From the NCBI RefSeq assembly GCF_042477335.2, contig NC_091249.1, positions 49,646,001-49,710,000 of the forward strand: DNA of 64,000 nt, in the 5' to 3' direction. The notes under the pieces were generated by a model that was given only the letters and a program-made list of their open reading frames with translations, was not told where the DNA came from and searched no databases. Made by a program: the position numbers and the translations under genes. The stretch comes from Ovis canadensis (taxonomy: Eukaryota > Chordata > Mammalia > Artiodactyla > Bovidae). Below are positions 1 through 9,621 of this stretch, in pieces; the stretch's first letter is position 1; the number at the start of each line of letters is the position of its first letter.

Positions 1-511
1 CTATGACCAATCTAGACAGCATATTAAAAAGCAGAGACATTACTTGGCCAACAAAGGTCCGTCTAGTCAAAGCTATGCTTTCTGCAGTAGTCATGTATGG
101 ATGTGAAATTTGGACTATAAAGAAAGATGAGCATGGAAGAAGCGATGCTTTTGAACTGTGGTGTTGGAGAAGACTCTTGAGAGTCTCTTGGACTGCAAAG
201 AAATCCAACCAGGCAATCCCAAAGGAAATCAGTCCTGAACATTCATTGGAAGAACTGATGCTGAAGCTGAAACTCCAGTATTTTGGCCACCTGATGCAAA
301 GAACTGACTCACTGGAAAAGACCCTGATGCTGGGAAAGATTGAAGGCAGGAGGAGAAGGGGATGACAGAGGATGAGATGGTTGGATAGCATCACCAACTC
401 AATAGACATGAATTTGAGCAAGCTCTGGGAGTTGGTGATGGACAGGGAAGCCTGGTGTGCTACAGTCCATGGTGTCACAGAGCCTGACAGGACTGAGCAA
501 CTAGACTGAAT
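1..511 (+). mobile_element. BovB LINE 3' end (cut by window start)
   Basis: RTE-type LINE. A 120-codon frame at 3-365 carries the region after the reverse transcriptase, with the recognisable stretches AVVMYGCEIW and FELWCWRRLLRVSW. It stops at a TGA where the family normally continues through the ggagaaggggacgacagagg segment. The copy ends with the typical tail gactgagcaactagactgaa and no long poly(A). The 5' part lies outside the window. It is a dead copy; BovB enzymes mobilise the Bov-tA SINEs seen throughout the window. Confidence 0.95.
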
Positions 512-554
512 CAATACATCACTAGGTTACAGTATACAGATCGTATAAGGTCAT

Positions 555-785
555 AAGTAAGTGACTGGATTGTCAAGTCTGCTATGTAGGATTAAATCCA
601 ATCTCTACTGCTTCCTAGCTTTGTGAACCCGGATGAACAAATCTCTTTGAACCATAGTTTACTCATCTAAAAATCCACCTGAAAATGGGCATGTAACTAG
701 GATCTATCTCAGAGAATCGTTATGAGGTTTAAATGAGACAAGTATATATAGGGAACATTAAGAATCTGCTAGATAGTAACCACAA
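555..785 (+). mobile_element. MIR SINE remnant
   Basis: Old tRNA-derived mammalian SINE. Visible are the core ttcctagctttgtgaac, the tcatctaaaaatc segment and the end gagaatcgttatgaggtttaaatgag, followed by the tail region. It is diverged, as expected for this family. Confidence 0.75.
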
Positions 786-796
786 TGTGTTTGCTG

Positions 797-1480
797 TGTG
801 ATAGGCAGAATAAGGCTCCCCCTACAAAGATCTCCACAGCCTACTTCCTGGAATTTGTGAATATGTTACTTCCTATGGAAAAAGTGACTTCAGTGATTTT
901 GTTTAAGGTTAAGGACCTTGATATGGAAAGATTGCCTGAGACTACCTAATTATTTGGGTCCTTGGAAGAACCCTTTTTAGCTGAGGTCAGGGTGGGAGGG
1001 AGACGTGACCATGGAAAAAGGGTCAAAGAGAAAATGAACACAGAAGGGGTAACAAACCAAAGAATGTAAGTGGCCTCCAGAAGCAGAAAAAAGGAAACTA
1101 GTTCTTCTCTGAAAAGTCAAAGTGAAAGGGTTATCACTCAGTCATATCTGATTCTTTGCGACCCCTTGGACTGAGGCCCACCAGGCTCCTCTGTCCAGGG
1201 GATTTTCCAGAAAAGAATACTGGAGTGGGTTGCCATTTCCTTCTCCAGGGAATCTTCCTGACCAGGGATCGAACCTGGGTATCCTGCATTGCAGGTAGAT
1301 TCTTTACTGTCAGAGCCACCAGGGAAACCCCCCAAAAGAACAACCCTGTCAACATCTTGTTGTAGTGTCCAGTGAGACTTGTGTTAAGACTGACCTAGAG
1401 AGCTATAAAGAAATAAATTTGTGTTATTTTAAGCCACTAAAAGAGGTAACTCATTATAGCAGCAATAGAAAATGTGTTGT
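797..1480 (+). mobile_element. MLT1-like (ERVL-MaLR) LTR, split by a SINE
   Basis: Ancient solo-LTR-type sequence. The start resembles the family opening (cagaataaggctccccctaca). The middle has gtgaatatgttact and ttaaggaccttgatatgg. The end has aataaatttgtgttattttaagccacta followed by atagcagcaatagaaa, which is the usual LTR polyadenylation end. A Bov-tA at about 1119-1331 interrupts it. No internal retroviral genes are present. The exact subfamily is not resolved. Confidence 0.7.
1119..1331 (-). mobile_element. Bov-tA SINE
   Basis: Antisense copy with gactgaggcccaccaggctcctctgtcc, gaatactggagtgggttgcc and the tRNA-Glu-like B-box region gatcgaacctgggtatcctgc. Its head is at the right end (gccaccagggaaa). 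It sits inside the MLT1-like LTR, whose sequence resumes on the far side, so the SINE is the younger insertion. Confidence 0.93.
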
Positions 1481-2499
1481 GATTACTGCAAGGTGAGGGC
1501 TTGGACTTACCTGTATGGCAGGTACCTAACAGGAAGAACTGAGACACAGATTAGAGCTGAGTCTATACCATGAGCATAGACTATACCTTCTCCGTCCTCC
1601 CCTGACTTGTAAAGGAATCAGTTTCAAGCCCAGAGGCAAGGCTATATTTCTTTACATGGAGGTTGTGGGGTACAGGCAATGTTATTTAAACTCTTCTTTT
1701 CCTCCTGAGCACAGGAGAAAACTATATACATTTTTTTACCTATATTACATCTTGGGAAACTATCCTGGACAATGAATTATATAGAGAAGTCAAGTCTGCC
1801 ACTTCCAAGCCTGATCCCTAAGGTACCTGCAAATGATCTTCTATGAGCTCTTGGTCCAAGCATGCTCTAATCGCATGGTCAAAAATGCAGCAGCACTGAG
1901 ATCCCCAGGTGAGCACCTAGAGAACAGATGCCTCAGACCACCTTCCAACCATTTCCTACTGTGTCTTAAGCAAAAAAAAAAAAAAATCATTTTTAATTGT
2001 ATGGATAGTTGTGTTTCTCTTATGGTAGCTCACATTACTTATACCAATATAGACCAGAGACAGGGCAACAGTATTAAGCTCCTTGCATCAACCATATCAC
2101 AGGAACAGATAAGGAAAGTAGAAACAAGTTAAGGATTGCAGTAGCATCTGTGGATCTGTGAGCTGTCCACCTCTCCCATGACTTATCAGTAACAGCAGCA
2201 CCTCCTTGTGTCAGGGTTCCATTCTGTTAGGGCTGAACTGGTGAGAGAAAGAATATTTCCTTGAATAGCTGCTCTTTAGCTACTCTAAGAAGGTAACAGA
2301 CCCTTGATTTAAATACCTCATAGTAACTGAGAGGAGGATGAATCTTAGCAAACCTATCTAGCTTCCATTTATGATATCATGATTGCCTCCATAAACAATA
2401 CATGCAGTCTGATTTTATGTCTCATGTGATCTTTTCAATCACAGAACAAGGAAGGATGGTTCAACTATGATCTTGGTGGCATGACAAACCAACCTGAAA
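1481..2499. other. Repeat-poor stretch
   Basis: I recognise no gene or repeat family here. It includes a run of 15-16 A at about 1972-1987 without a SINE or LINE attached. The open frame at 1833-2132 crosses that A-run, has no recognisable domain and is probably chance. Confidence 0.5.
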
Positions 2500-2709
2500 A
2501 GTAAAGTATTAGTTACTCAGTCATGTCTGACTCTTTGGGATCCCATGGACTGTAGCCCACCAAGCTCCTCTGTCCATGGTATTCTCCAGGCAAGAATACT
2601 GGAATGCGTTGCCATGCCTTTCTCCAGGGGTCTTCCCAACCCAGGGATCGAACCCAGGTCTCCCATGTTAAAGGCAGATCCTTTACTGTCTGAGCTACCA
2701 GGAAAGTTC
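2500..2709 (-). mobile_element. Bov-tA SINE
   Basis: Antisense copy running from gttactcagtcatgtctgac through gactgtagcccaccaagctcc to the head gagctaccaggaa. Flanking caacctgaaaa (about 2490) and caacctaagg (about 2712) could be a decayed target duplication. The tRNA-like promoter part is at the right end. Confidence 0.93.
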
Positions 2710-3009
2710 AAGCAACCTAAGGTCTGTGCTAAAAAAGCAAATATCAAGACAAGGAGATCTGTGTGGGTCTCTCCCACATGCATGGATCACATCAGCATTC
2801 TCTCTCGGGGACATCTCACTTTAAATATACTAAGTAACCATACAGGAGGTATGTGTATATAGCAAAATGTTTTGAAGACATTGCATATGAGTGAATGAAA
2901 CTGACAATGTTTTCCATAAAATTTTCTCATTATGTGTCTCATAACATTTACACTTGTTTGATAAATTGCTGTAGTTAGAACTCTGGAACAGAAAACATTT
3001 TAAATGTCA

Positions 3010-3365
3010 ATAACAATTGTTGATGCAAAGCAGAACTAGACATAGACATAGAGAACAAACATATGGTACAGGGGCAGGGGGGAAGGGAGGGTGGGATGAA
3101 CTGGGAGATTGGGATTGACATATTTACACTATTGATACTTTGCATAAAATAGATAATAAATGAGAATCTACTGTATAGCACAGGGAACTCTACTCAATGC
3201 TCTGTGGTGTCCTTCCTTCCTTGAAAGGAAATCCAAGAAAAAGGGGATATGTCTATGATATATGTATATATATAGCTGACTCACTACCCTTTACAGCAGA
3301 AACTCACATAACGTAAAGCAACTGTACTCCAACAAAAATCAATTTTAATTTTTTAAATTTATAAA
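3010..3365 (+). mobile_element. L1 3' end (artiodactyl-type UTR)
   Basis: The L1 3' UTR signature is present: ataaaatagataataaatgag, then actgtatagcacagggaactctactcaatg, then tttacagcagaaactcacataacg and gcaactgtactccaac, ending in an A/T-rich tail. The insertion is 5'-truncated, so no ORF2 is left. Confidence 0.8.
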
Positions 3366-3779
3366 ATGAGGTAAGATACTGCTATATATGCTATAAATTG
3401 ATTTTGTATTTAATGAACTAGCAAATGATCGCAACATGATTTATCATTATTTATTTTTCTGTTTACATTTAAAGTCCAAGTTTGCTTTTATTTCTCTTAA
3501 TTTGTATTTAACTTTTGCAATACTCTTTCCTAAACACAAAACAAATGTGAAGAACAGCTTCACAACATCTCACTTTTTTAAAATGTTTGATTCAAAGTTC
3601 TTTCATTTTAATACCAGCAGTTTTTTTTTATGTTAATAATAATATTTTATTTTTCCATACTATTTTCAAATACACAAGTGATTCACTTGCTGTTTCTATA
3701 AGCAGTTTTCATGAATACAGTTTTTGTCTTTATCACAGATCTTATGTTATTTATAATTCATGTTTTCTTTCTCTTGGAT
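3366..3779. other. AT-rich stretch without a clear identity
   Basis: Very T/A-rich DNA between two L1 pieces. It may be diverged antisense L1, but I cannot place it with confidence. The open frames at 3436-3787 are low-complexity and not credible as genes. Confidence 0.4.
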
Positions 3780-4161
3780 CTATCTAATGGCACTGTGATC
3801 AAATACCATTCCAGCATTACTTTTTGAAAGATGCCCTTTCCCCACTGAATACCATGGCATCTTTGTCAAAAATCAATTCCTATATATAATCAGTCTAATT
3901 CTGTTCCATTGATCTATTCATTTATCTTTCTGTAAATGTCATACTGCATTTAATACTGTTGCATTATAGCAAATTTTAAATTCTGAAGTGTAAGTCCTTC
4001 AACTGAGTTATTTTCTAAATAAAACTCTTACTTGTAGGTCATTTGTATCTCCAGATATATTTAGAATTAACTTCTCAATTCTTATTTAAAAATCCACTGT
4101 GGTTTTGTAACGAGATAGCACTGAACCTATAGATAAATTTGAGAAGAATTTATATTATAAC

Positions 4162-4237
4162 AATATTGAACCTGCGATTCATGGGGTTGCAAAGAGTCAG
4201 ACACAACTGAATGACTGAACTGACTGAATATTGAACC
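4162..4237 (+). mobile_element. 54-bp BovB insertion with 11-bp target duplication
   Basis: The last 54 bases of BovB (4173-4226, from gcgattcatggggttgc to the tail ctgaactgactg) are inserted in the antisense L1. The flanks are a perfect direct repeat aatattgaacc at 4162-4172 and 4227-4237. L1 sequence runs on across the gap. This is an extremely 5'-truncated but bona fide retrotransposition event. Confidence 0.92.
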
Positions 4238-4420
4238 CTTCAATCCATTTATATGGTATAACTCTGCAATGATTTAGTTTTGATTTGCTTCTTCTGTGTT
4301 CCATATTTTTCTGGGTACAAGGTCTTTCCCATATTTTGTCAAATGTATTCCTAAGTATTTCATACTGTGTGATGCTACTGCAAATGAAATTCTTTGAATT
4401 TTATTTTCTAACTATTTATT

Positions 4421-4624
4421 TCCCTGGTAGCTCAGACAGTAAAGAATCTGCCTGCAAAGCAGGATACCTGGGTTTGATCCCTGGGTTAGGAAGATCCCCT
4501 GGAGAAGGACATGGCAACCCACTCCAGTATTCTTGCCTGGAGAAACCCATGGACAGAGGAGCCTGGTGGTCTGCAGTCCACACACACGAGAGTCGGACAC
4601 TACTGAGTGACTAAGCACAGCACA
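4421..4624 (+). mobile_element. Bov-tA SINE
   Basis: Sense copy. It has the head tccctggtagctcagacagt, the B-box area gggtttgatccctgggttagg, and the Bov-A part cccactccagtattcttgcc, ending gtcggacactactgagtgac. It interrupts the old antisense L1, which resumes at about 4627. Confidence 0.95.
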
Positions 4625-4665
4625 GAGTCTAGAAATAACTGATTTTTATATTTTGTAAAAAAAAA

Positions 4666-5621
4666 AAATACAATGTAAGGATTCAGTCAGGATAAGTGTA
4701 AAATAATAACTAAAGACAGACATCAGCAGTGCAAATAGTAGACTAGGAAATAACGACCATACAGAAGTACAGGGGGGGGGAAATATCTAAGCAGCACAGT
4801 AGACTTGAATAACAGAAAGAATGTGTACTCAAAAGGTACCTTTGTATGGAATGTTAGCAAGCTCATTTCAGACCCATTTCATTGCGGAGGTACTACTGAT
4901 GCACACGACCAAGGATACAAAGTTGGACACACAGTTTTAGGCCAAGTGCCATTGAAAGGAAAGAGCTGGAAGTCCATGAATGGGTCTAGGCATACTTTTT
5001 TCTCACCTTTCTCAAGACTAGGTTGAGCGTGGGGAAGAGAAGGTAGCCAGCAATGTGGTTGAGAAACACCAGTAAGGACATTGGAAGAGGCAGCATGAAG
5101 ATGGTGGAAAACCAATTCGTGTGTGTGGAACCAGCAAGTGACAAAGAACAACAAGATGAACTGCTGGTCTACCTGAATGCTAAGAATAATGCTGGCAAGT
5201 GAACAAAGATGGGACTAAAAATTTGCCTTAGGGGAGGGGGCAGACTGATGTGGTAATGGTGGGAGTAGAGAAGGGGCTGAATTGGGGATGGCACTTTCCC
5301 TGGTGGTACATAAAAATGGAGTAAGGCTATAAAATGACTGTAGCTCTTGTTCATGAGGAACCTAATGATCCCACTAAATGAAAAGGTTACCAGTGAGATC
5401 ATCATCCTCATGAGACATAAATGTTTAATAAAAAGGGGCCTTCCTTTAGAATATCCTAACAATGTTTTCCCCATATAATTTGTGTACTTCATTATGAAGT
5501 ATTAATGGGGTTTTTCACTCAATTAAATACTGTATGCAAATGCCATCAAATGTAATTAGTGGTAAATTAAAAGTGGCCATGAAATGGAAATTGGTGTGAG
5601 AATAACCTATCCCCTATGGAT
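4666..5621. other. Repeat-poor stretch
   Basis: No repeat family or gene is recognised. Frames of 73 codons (+, 4805-5026) and 91 codons (-, 4879-5154) overlap on opposite strands and show no domain. A run of nine G sits at about 4770. I make no functional claim. Confidence 0.45.
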
Positions 5622-5880
5622 TAATAAGAGCCACCATTTGTTGAGTGTTGACTATGAACCAGGCAGTATGCCAAGGACTTAAGAGTCATCATTTTTATGG
5701 CATTTAGTCCTCCCATCATGCACATAAAGGTAGATACTAGGTTTCCCCAATTTAGGAAAGAAGATGATACACAGAGAAGTCTAAGCAACCTATCCCAAAA
5801 GATTTGGCCAGTGGTAGAGTAGACCCAGCCCAGGTTCCTCTGACAAAGTCAGGCACTGATCCACTGCACTGCTGGGTTCC
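5622..5880 (-). mobile_element. MIR SINE (antisense)
   Basis: The reverse-complement MIR signature is clear: ccatttgttgagtgttgactatgaaccaggcagt, then the segment matching tatcccatttaggaaag and cagagaagtctaagcaacc, then the tRNA-like part near cactgatccactgcactgctg. Confidence 0.8.
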
Positions 5881-6099
5881 CTGCAGCCCTGTGGTGGTGT
5901 CAGGCAGGCAGAAAGACTGCTTCTTTCTCCACAGTGCTCCACTGCTGTTTGATGGGCTCTGGAGTACTCCCAGGAAAACAAGTTATGCGTCCTACGAATG
6001 AACTCTCGGCTAACTTCCAATAGAGAAGTCGAGCAGAGAAGAGGGTTGAGGGCTACCAGCTTTACGACGTAGGGAGAAGAAACTTTCTGGTCCTCCCCC
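5881..6099. other. Unique sequence
   Basis: Short gap between two MIR elements. Nothing is recognised in it. Confidence 0.4.
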
Positions 6100-6225
6100 T
6101 CTACACTTGTAAAATATGAATGATGATAAAAGTACTTACATCCTAGATGATGAGAAGATCAAAAGATTTAATGGATATAAAGCTCAGAACAGTAACTGCA
6201 CACAGGAAGCACTCACTAAGTGCAG
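6100..6225 (+). mobile_element. MIR SINE remnant
   Basis: The sense MIR 3' half is visible: cttgtaaaatatgaatgatgataaaagtac, then gatttaatggatataaagc, then cagtaactgcacacaggaagcactcactaag. Confidence 0.65.
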
Positions 6226-6558
6226 TCACTGCAAACTAATACTGCACTCAAGCAAATAGATTTTTTTCCACTGTCTTGGAATTCCTGGGGCCCCTACCTG
6301 AAGACTCTTTCAAAAGGTGTTCCTCAGATGCTAGTAGCTCATCTCTTGGATAGTAGAAGGCTAATTACTATATAATCCTGGACCTTTGTGTCCATGGATA
6401 ACCCTTCTCAAATATAATCTTACTCTTCTCTAATACTTCCTGGGGTTTCTCCCTGCACCCAAACTCTGATCAGGCTTTGCCGATCACATAGAGATTGCAG
6501 CACAGTTTAAAAGAAGCGCTTATCACAGCCCTCCTTGTTAAATTTTAAATCTCAAGGT
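6226..6558. other. Repeat-poor stretch
   Basis: No family or coding signal is recognised. Confidence 0.4.
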
Positions 6559-6569
6559 AGCTCCCAAGA

Positions 6570-6798
6570 TGCGTGCATGCATGAGTTGCTATGTCACTTC
6601 AGTTATGTCTGACTCTGCAACCCCACGAACTATAGCCCACCAGGCTACTCTGTCCATGGGATTCTCCAGGCAAGAATACTAGAGTGGATTGCCATGCTCT
6701 CCTCCAGGGGATATTCCTGACCCAGGAATCAAACCCACATCTTATGTATCCTGCATTGGCAGGTGGGTTCTTTATGAGTAGCGCCACCTAGGAAGCCC
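6570..6798 (-). mobile_element. Bov-tA SINE with target duplication
   Basis: Antisense copy with an extra tail segment gcgtgcatgcatgagttgc. It is flanked by an 11-bp direct repeat with one mismatch (agctcccaaga at 6559-6569, agcttccaaga at 6799-6809), which fixes both ends. The head gccacctaggaagcc is at the right. A tatcc insertion sits near the B-box region. Confidence 0.95.
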
Positions 6799-6809
6799 AG
6801 CTTCCAAGA

Positions 6810-7042
6810 CACTCAGTCCACAACCAGCTCCCTCCCATACCCTCTTATCTGCCCTCCCCGCCCATCATTCCCACTGCATTTGTTCCTTTAAATATGTCCA
6901 TCTAAAACACTGATCTAGGATACGTGTACATATTATTTATCTTTGATCATCTCACACTACAGTCTTCCCATCCCAAAATATATTCCATATTCCACTATTT
7001 GTTCAAAAAATTATTTTTTTTAAAGAAATCATTAAGTGGTAT
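6810..7042. other. Unique, pyrimidine- then AT-rich stretch
   Basis: Nothing is recognised before the LTR that follows. Confidence 0.4.
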
Positions 7043-7565
7043 TGTGTCTGGGGTCCCCAAGACTACCCTAGGTTCAGCTGACTTACATGACTCAGCACAG
7101 AGACATCAGTGAAAGAACACAGAGCAAAACCAGCAAAGGGAAAAGGCACAAGGGTAAAGTCCAGAGGACTTCTAAGAATTTTCCCCCAGCAAGGTCACAG
7201 AAGACATGCTTAATTCCCCCAGCAACTAATGTGACAACAGCTGCTAAGTGTTGTTTACCAAGGAAGCTCAGAGACTCAGCATGCAAGTTTTGTTGGAGGC
7301 TGGACATATAGGTACCCTCTGCCCAGCACAGAATACAATTCCAGACTCTCAGAAAACAGGTGTTCTGCATAAACCATTTTATCTGCACAGTCTAGACTCA
7401 CTGAGCCACCCTTACCATTTAGGAAAATCTTATCAGTCAATGTAGGAACTCTCTAATCAGTCAAGCTCCCCGATGTCAGCCAAGGGCCAACCTTAAAAAC
7501 AGACCTTTCAGTAACAGCAGTCTTGGGCCTGGCTATGTTAACATTTTTCTGCACAGGCAAAATAA
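7043..7565 (+). mobile_element. ERVL-type solo LTR, MER21-like (family tentative)
   Basis: It begins tgtgtctggggtccccaagac, a known LTR opening. It continues with acagagcaaaaccagcaaagggaaaaggcac, tgctaagtgttgtttaccaaggaagctcagagactcag and the ggctggacatataggtaccctctgcc block. It ends near aggcaaaataaaatgt, a polyadenylation-type end. No gag, pol or env is adjacent, so it is a solo LTR. The short frames inside it are not genes. Confidence 0.65.
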
Positions 7566-8097
7566 AATGTAACATCTAGAATGTTCCTTTCAGTTTCTTG
7601 GGGTTCTTTTCAGGAGTGGTCTATAATAATGTGAGAAGGTCCTAAGTAACTTAGTGTTAATAATCATTAAAATCCCCAAATTCACTTATATAAATTAATG
7701 AGAATTCAAGGCCATCCTAGACTAATGATACTTTATTGCTTTCTACTAAGACTTTTTTTAATAAGAGAGAAAGAGCTTCAGATACAATTAATGCCCTGAG
7801 ATTTGCACTGGGCAGGTCATCACACTTCTCACTTGCTGCAGAAAAGATAAGTTGAAAGTCTGATCTAGTTAAACTCCAATTAAGAGATTTAGAAACTGAG
7901 ACTCAAGAAGTGCATTCCTCATTCTCAGGTGGAAGCCAGCTGATAAGGGGTAGATACATAGCAACAGGGATGCTGCCTTTGAACTTAAAGTAGCCCCTTA
8001 TCTCTAAACTTTTCCTTCTTTCCATTACAGAGAACAGTGGTTTTGCTTGTTTCCTTCTCAGTTTCTTGATGGTGGCTTGCAAGAATTTTTTCAGGTC
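7566..8097. other. Repeat-poor stretch, possible MIR trace
   Basis: Mostly unrecognised. The piece around 7890-7970 (gagatttagaaactgagactcaag) has the look of an antisense MIR core but is too diverged to call. Confidence 0.4.
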
Positions 8098-8488
8098 AAT
8101 GAACGTTTAGCAAGGGAGCCAAGATTATTCAGAAGGGGAAAGGATAGTCTCCAATAAATGGTGTTGAGAAGACTTGATAACCACATGCAGAAGAATGAAA
8201 TTGAACTCCTACTTATACCACTCATAAAAATGAACTCAAAGTGGATTAAAGGCTAAGACCTGGAATCATATAACTCCTAGAACAAAGGGGAAAATGCTTC
8301 TGGACACTGATCTCTGCAATGAATTCCTGGATATGACACAAGAAGTACAAACAAAGACAAAAAAACAAATTGAACTACATCCAACTTTAAAGCTTCTGCA
8401 CAGCAGAAGAAACAGTCAACAAAATGAAAAGGCAACCTATGAAACTGGAGAAAACTTCTGTAAGTCACAGATCTGATAAAGGGTTAAT
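8098..8488 (+). mobile_element. L1M-type ORF2 3' fragment
   Basis: Sense L1 ORF2 with the usual order of landmarks: aaggatagtctccaataaatggtgttgag, tgaactcaaagtggattaaaggc, taactcctagaaca, ttaaagcttctgcacagc, aaggcaacctatgaaactgg, and ctgataaagggttaat. It breaks at the next SINE and does not resume clearly beyond it. Stops and frameshifts make it noncoding. Confidence 0.85.
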
Positions 8489-8489
8489 G

Positions 8490-8690
8490 GGTGGTGGTAG
8501 TTTACTCGCTCAGTCATGTCCAATTCTTTGCAACCCCATGAACTGTAACCGACCAGGCTCCTCTGTCCATGGAAATTTCCCAGCAAGAATACTGGAGTGG
8601 GTTGCCATTTCCTTCTGCAGGGGATCTTCCCAACCTAGCGATCAAACCCAGGTCTCCCTGAATTGGCAGGCAGATTCTTCACCACTGCCT
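8490..8690 (-). mobile_element. Bov-tA SINE
   Basis: Antisense copy from ttactcgctcagtcatgtcc through gaatactggagtgggttgcc to the B-box area gatcaaacccaggtctccc. The extreme head is degraded after gattcttcaccactg. It follows the L1 fragment. Confidence 0.92.
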
Positions 8691-8713
8691 ACTGTTAAAA
8701 ACATGACACCAGG

Positions 8714-9053
8714 GGCTTTCCTGGTGGCTCAGGGGTATGCAATCTGCCTGCCAATGCAGGAGATAGTTCAATCCCCAGTCTGGGAAGATCCCACGTGCCA
8801 CTGAGCAACTAAGTCCATGTGCTATAACTATTAAGTCTGTGCTCTAGAACCCAGGAACTATAGCTACTGAGACCACATGCTACAACTACTAAAGCCTAGG
8901 TGCCCTAGAGTGATCAGCAGCAAGAGAAGCCACTGCAGTGAGAGGCCCGCACACCACAACCAGAGAGTAGCGCTCGTTCACTGCAACTGGAGTAAAGCCC
9001 ACACAACAATAAAGACCCAGTACAGCCCATGAAAAAATTAAAGATGAAAAGAA
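8714..9053 (+). mobile_element. CHR-2 SINE with 9-bp target duplication
   Basis: Long tRNA-Glu SINE of the whale-hippo-ruminant group. It has the head ctttcctggtggctcagggg, then gggaagatcccacgtgccactgagcaactaagtcc, repeated actactaaagcc blocks, caagagaagccactgcagtgagaggcccg, and an A-rich tail. Perfect direct repeats gacaccagg at 8705-8713 and 9054-9062 define the insertion. Confidence 0.93.
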
Positions 9054-9425
9054 GACACCAGGCCCAAAACTGACTCACTTAAGCTAAGCTCCACATCACC
9101 AAGCCAAGACTTAATTACAGTTTCGGCTCTCCCAGAAACTGTCTCTTAAAGGAGTCCAGCAGGAACCCCCCCTGAAGAGCACTAGTAGGTAATCTGCTTA
9201 CACCTCCCTGCCGTTCACTAGAGAAAGTCACCTTACACTAGACAGAAGCAGATTAACTATGACCACTGCTTTGTTACCACTTCCTTCTGCCAACACAAAT
9301 CTTCCACTTCAAGCTGTGCTCCTTTCTATCTGCTAGATGAGATGCATCCTGATTGAATCCATTTTGTTCAAATAAACTCCCAACCTTTTTAATATACCTT
9401 AGTTCCTTTGGACAGTTCTAGTATT
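9054..9425 (+). mobile_element. Possible LTR fragment (family unknown)
   Basis: The end of this stretch (ttgttcaaataaactcccaacc then ttagttcctttggacagttcta) resembles the polyadenylation end of an ERV LTR. I cannot name the family and the 5' boundary is a guess. It could instead be unique DNA. Confidence 0.35.
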
Positions 9426-9432
9426 ATAGGTG

Positions 9433-9607
9433 GGCTTCCCCAGTGGCTCAACAGGTAAAGAACCCACCAGCAATGCAGGAGACATGGTTTTGACCCCTGA
9501 GTTGGGAAGATCCCCTGGAGAAGGAAATGGCAACCTGCTCCAGTATTCTCACCTGGGAAATCCCATGGGCAGATGAGCCTGCTGGGCTACAGTGCAAAGG
9601 GTCATAA
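9433..9607 (+). mobile_element. Bov-tA SINE, tail split by the L1
   Basis: Sense copy from gggcttccccagtggctcaac to the Bov-A part ending ctacagtgcaaagggtcataaagag. The large L1 at 9622 was inserted within its last bases. The duplicated target includes the SINE tail, and a few tail bases (agagtcctcggacc) lie beyond the L1 at 13105. Confidence 0.9.
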
Positions 9608-9621
9608 AGAGCCCTCAGACC

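Larger units (their letters stand above)
3780..4665 (-). mobile_element. Old L1 (L1M-type) ORF2 3' fragment, split twice
   Basis: Antisense L1 ORF2. Landmarks are gccctttccccactgaatacc and catctttgtcaaaaatcaattc, then ctgttccattgatctattca, then acaatattgaacc, then tattcctaagtatttcatact, and after the SINE the continuation tctagaaataactgatttttatattttgta. A 54-bp BovB scrap and a Bov-tA interrupt it. It is strongly diverged and cannot code. Confidence 0.8.

Noticed and set aside
4805..5154. Possible processed pseudogene (frames on both strands)
   Set aside because: I recognise no parent gene, and no poly(A) or target repeat frames the stretch.
9433..9607. tRNA-like sequences with A and B boxes
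   Set aside because: They are the tRNA-Glu-derived heads of SINEs, without an intact cloverleaf or acceptor stem; there is no functional tRNA gene.
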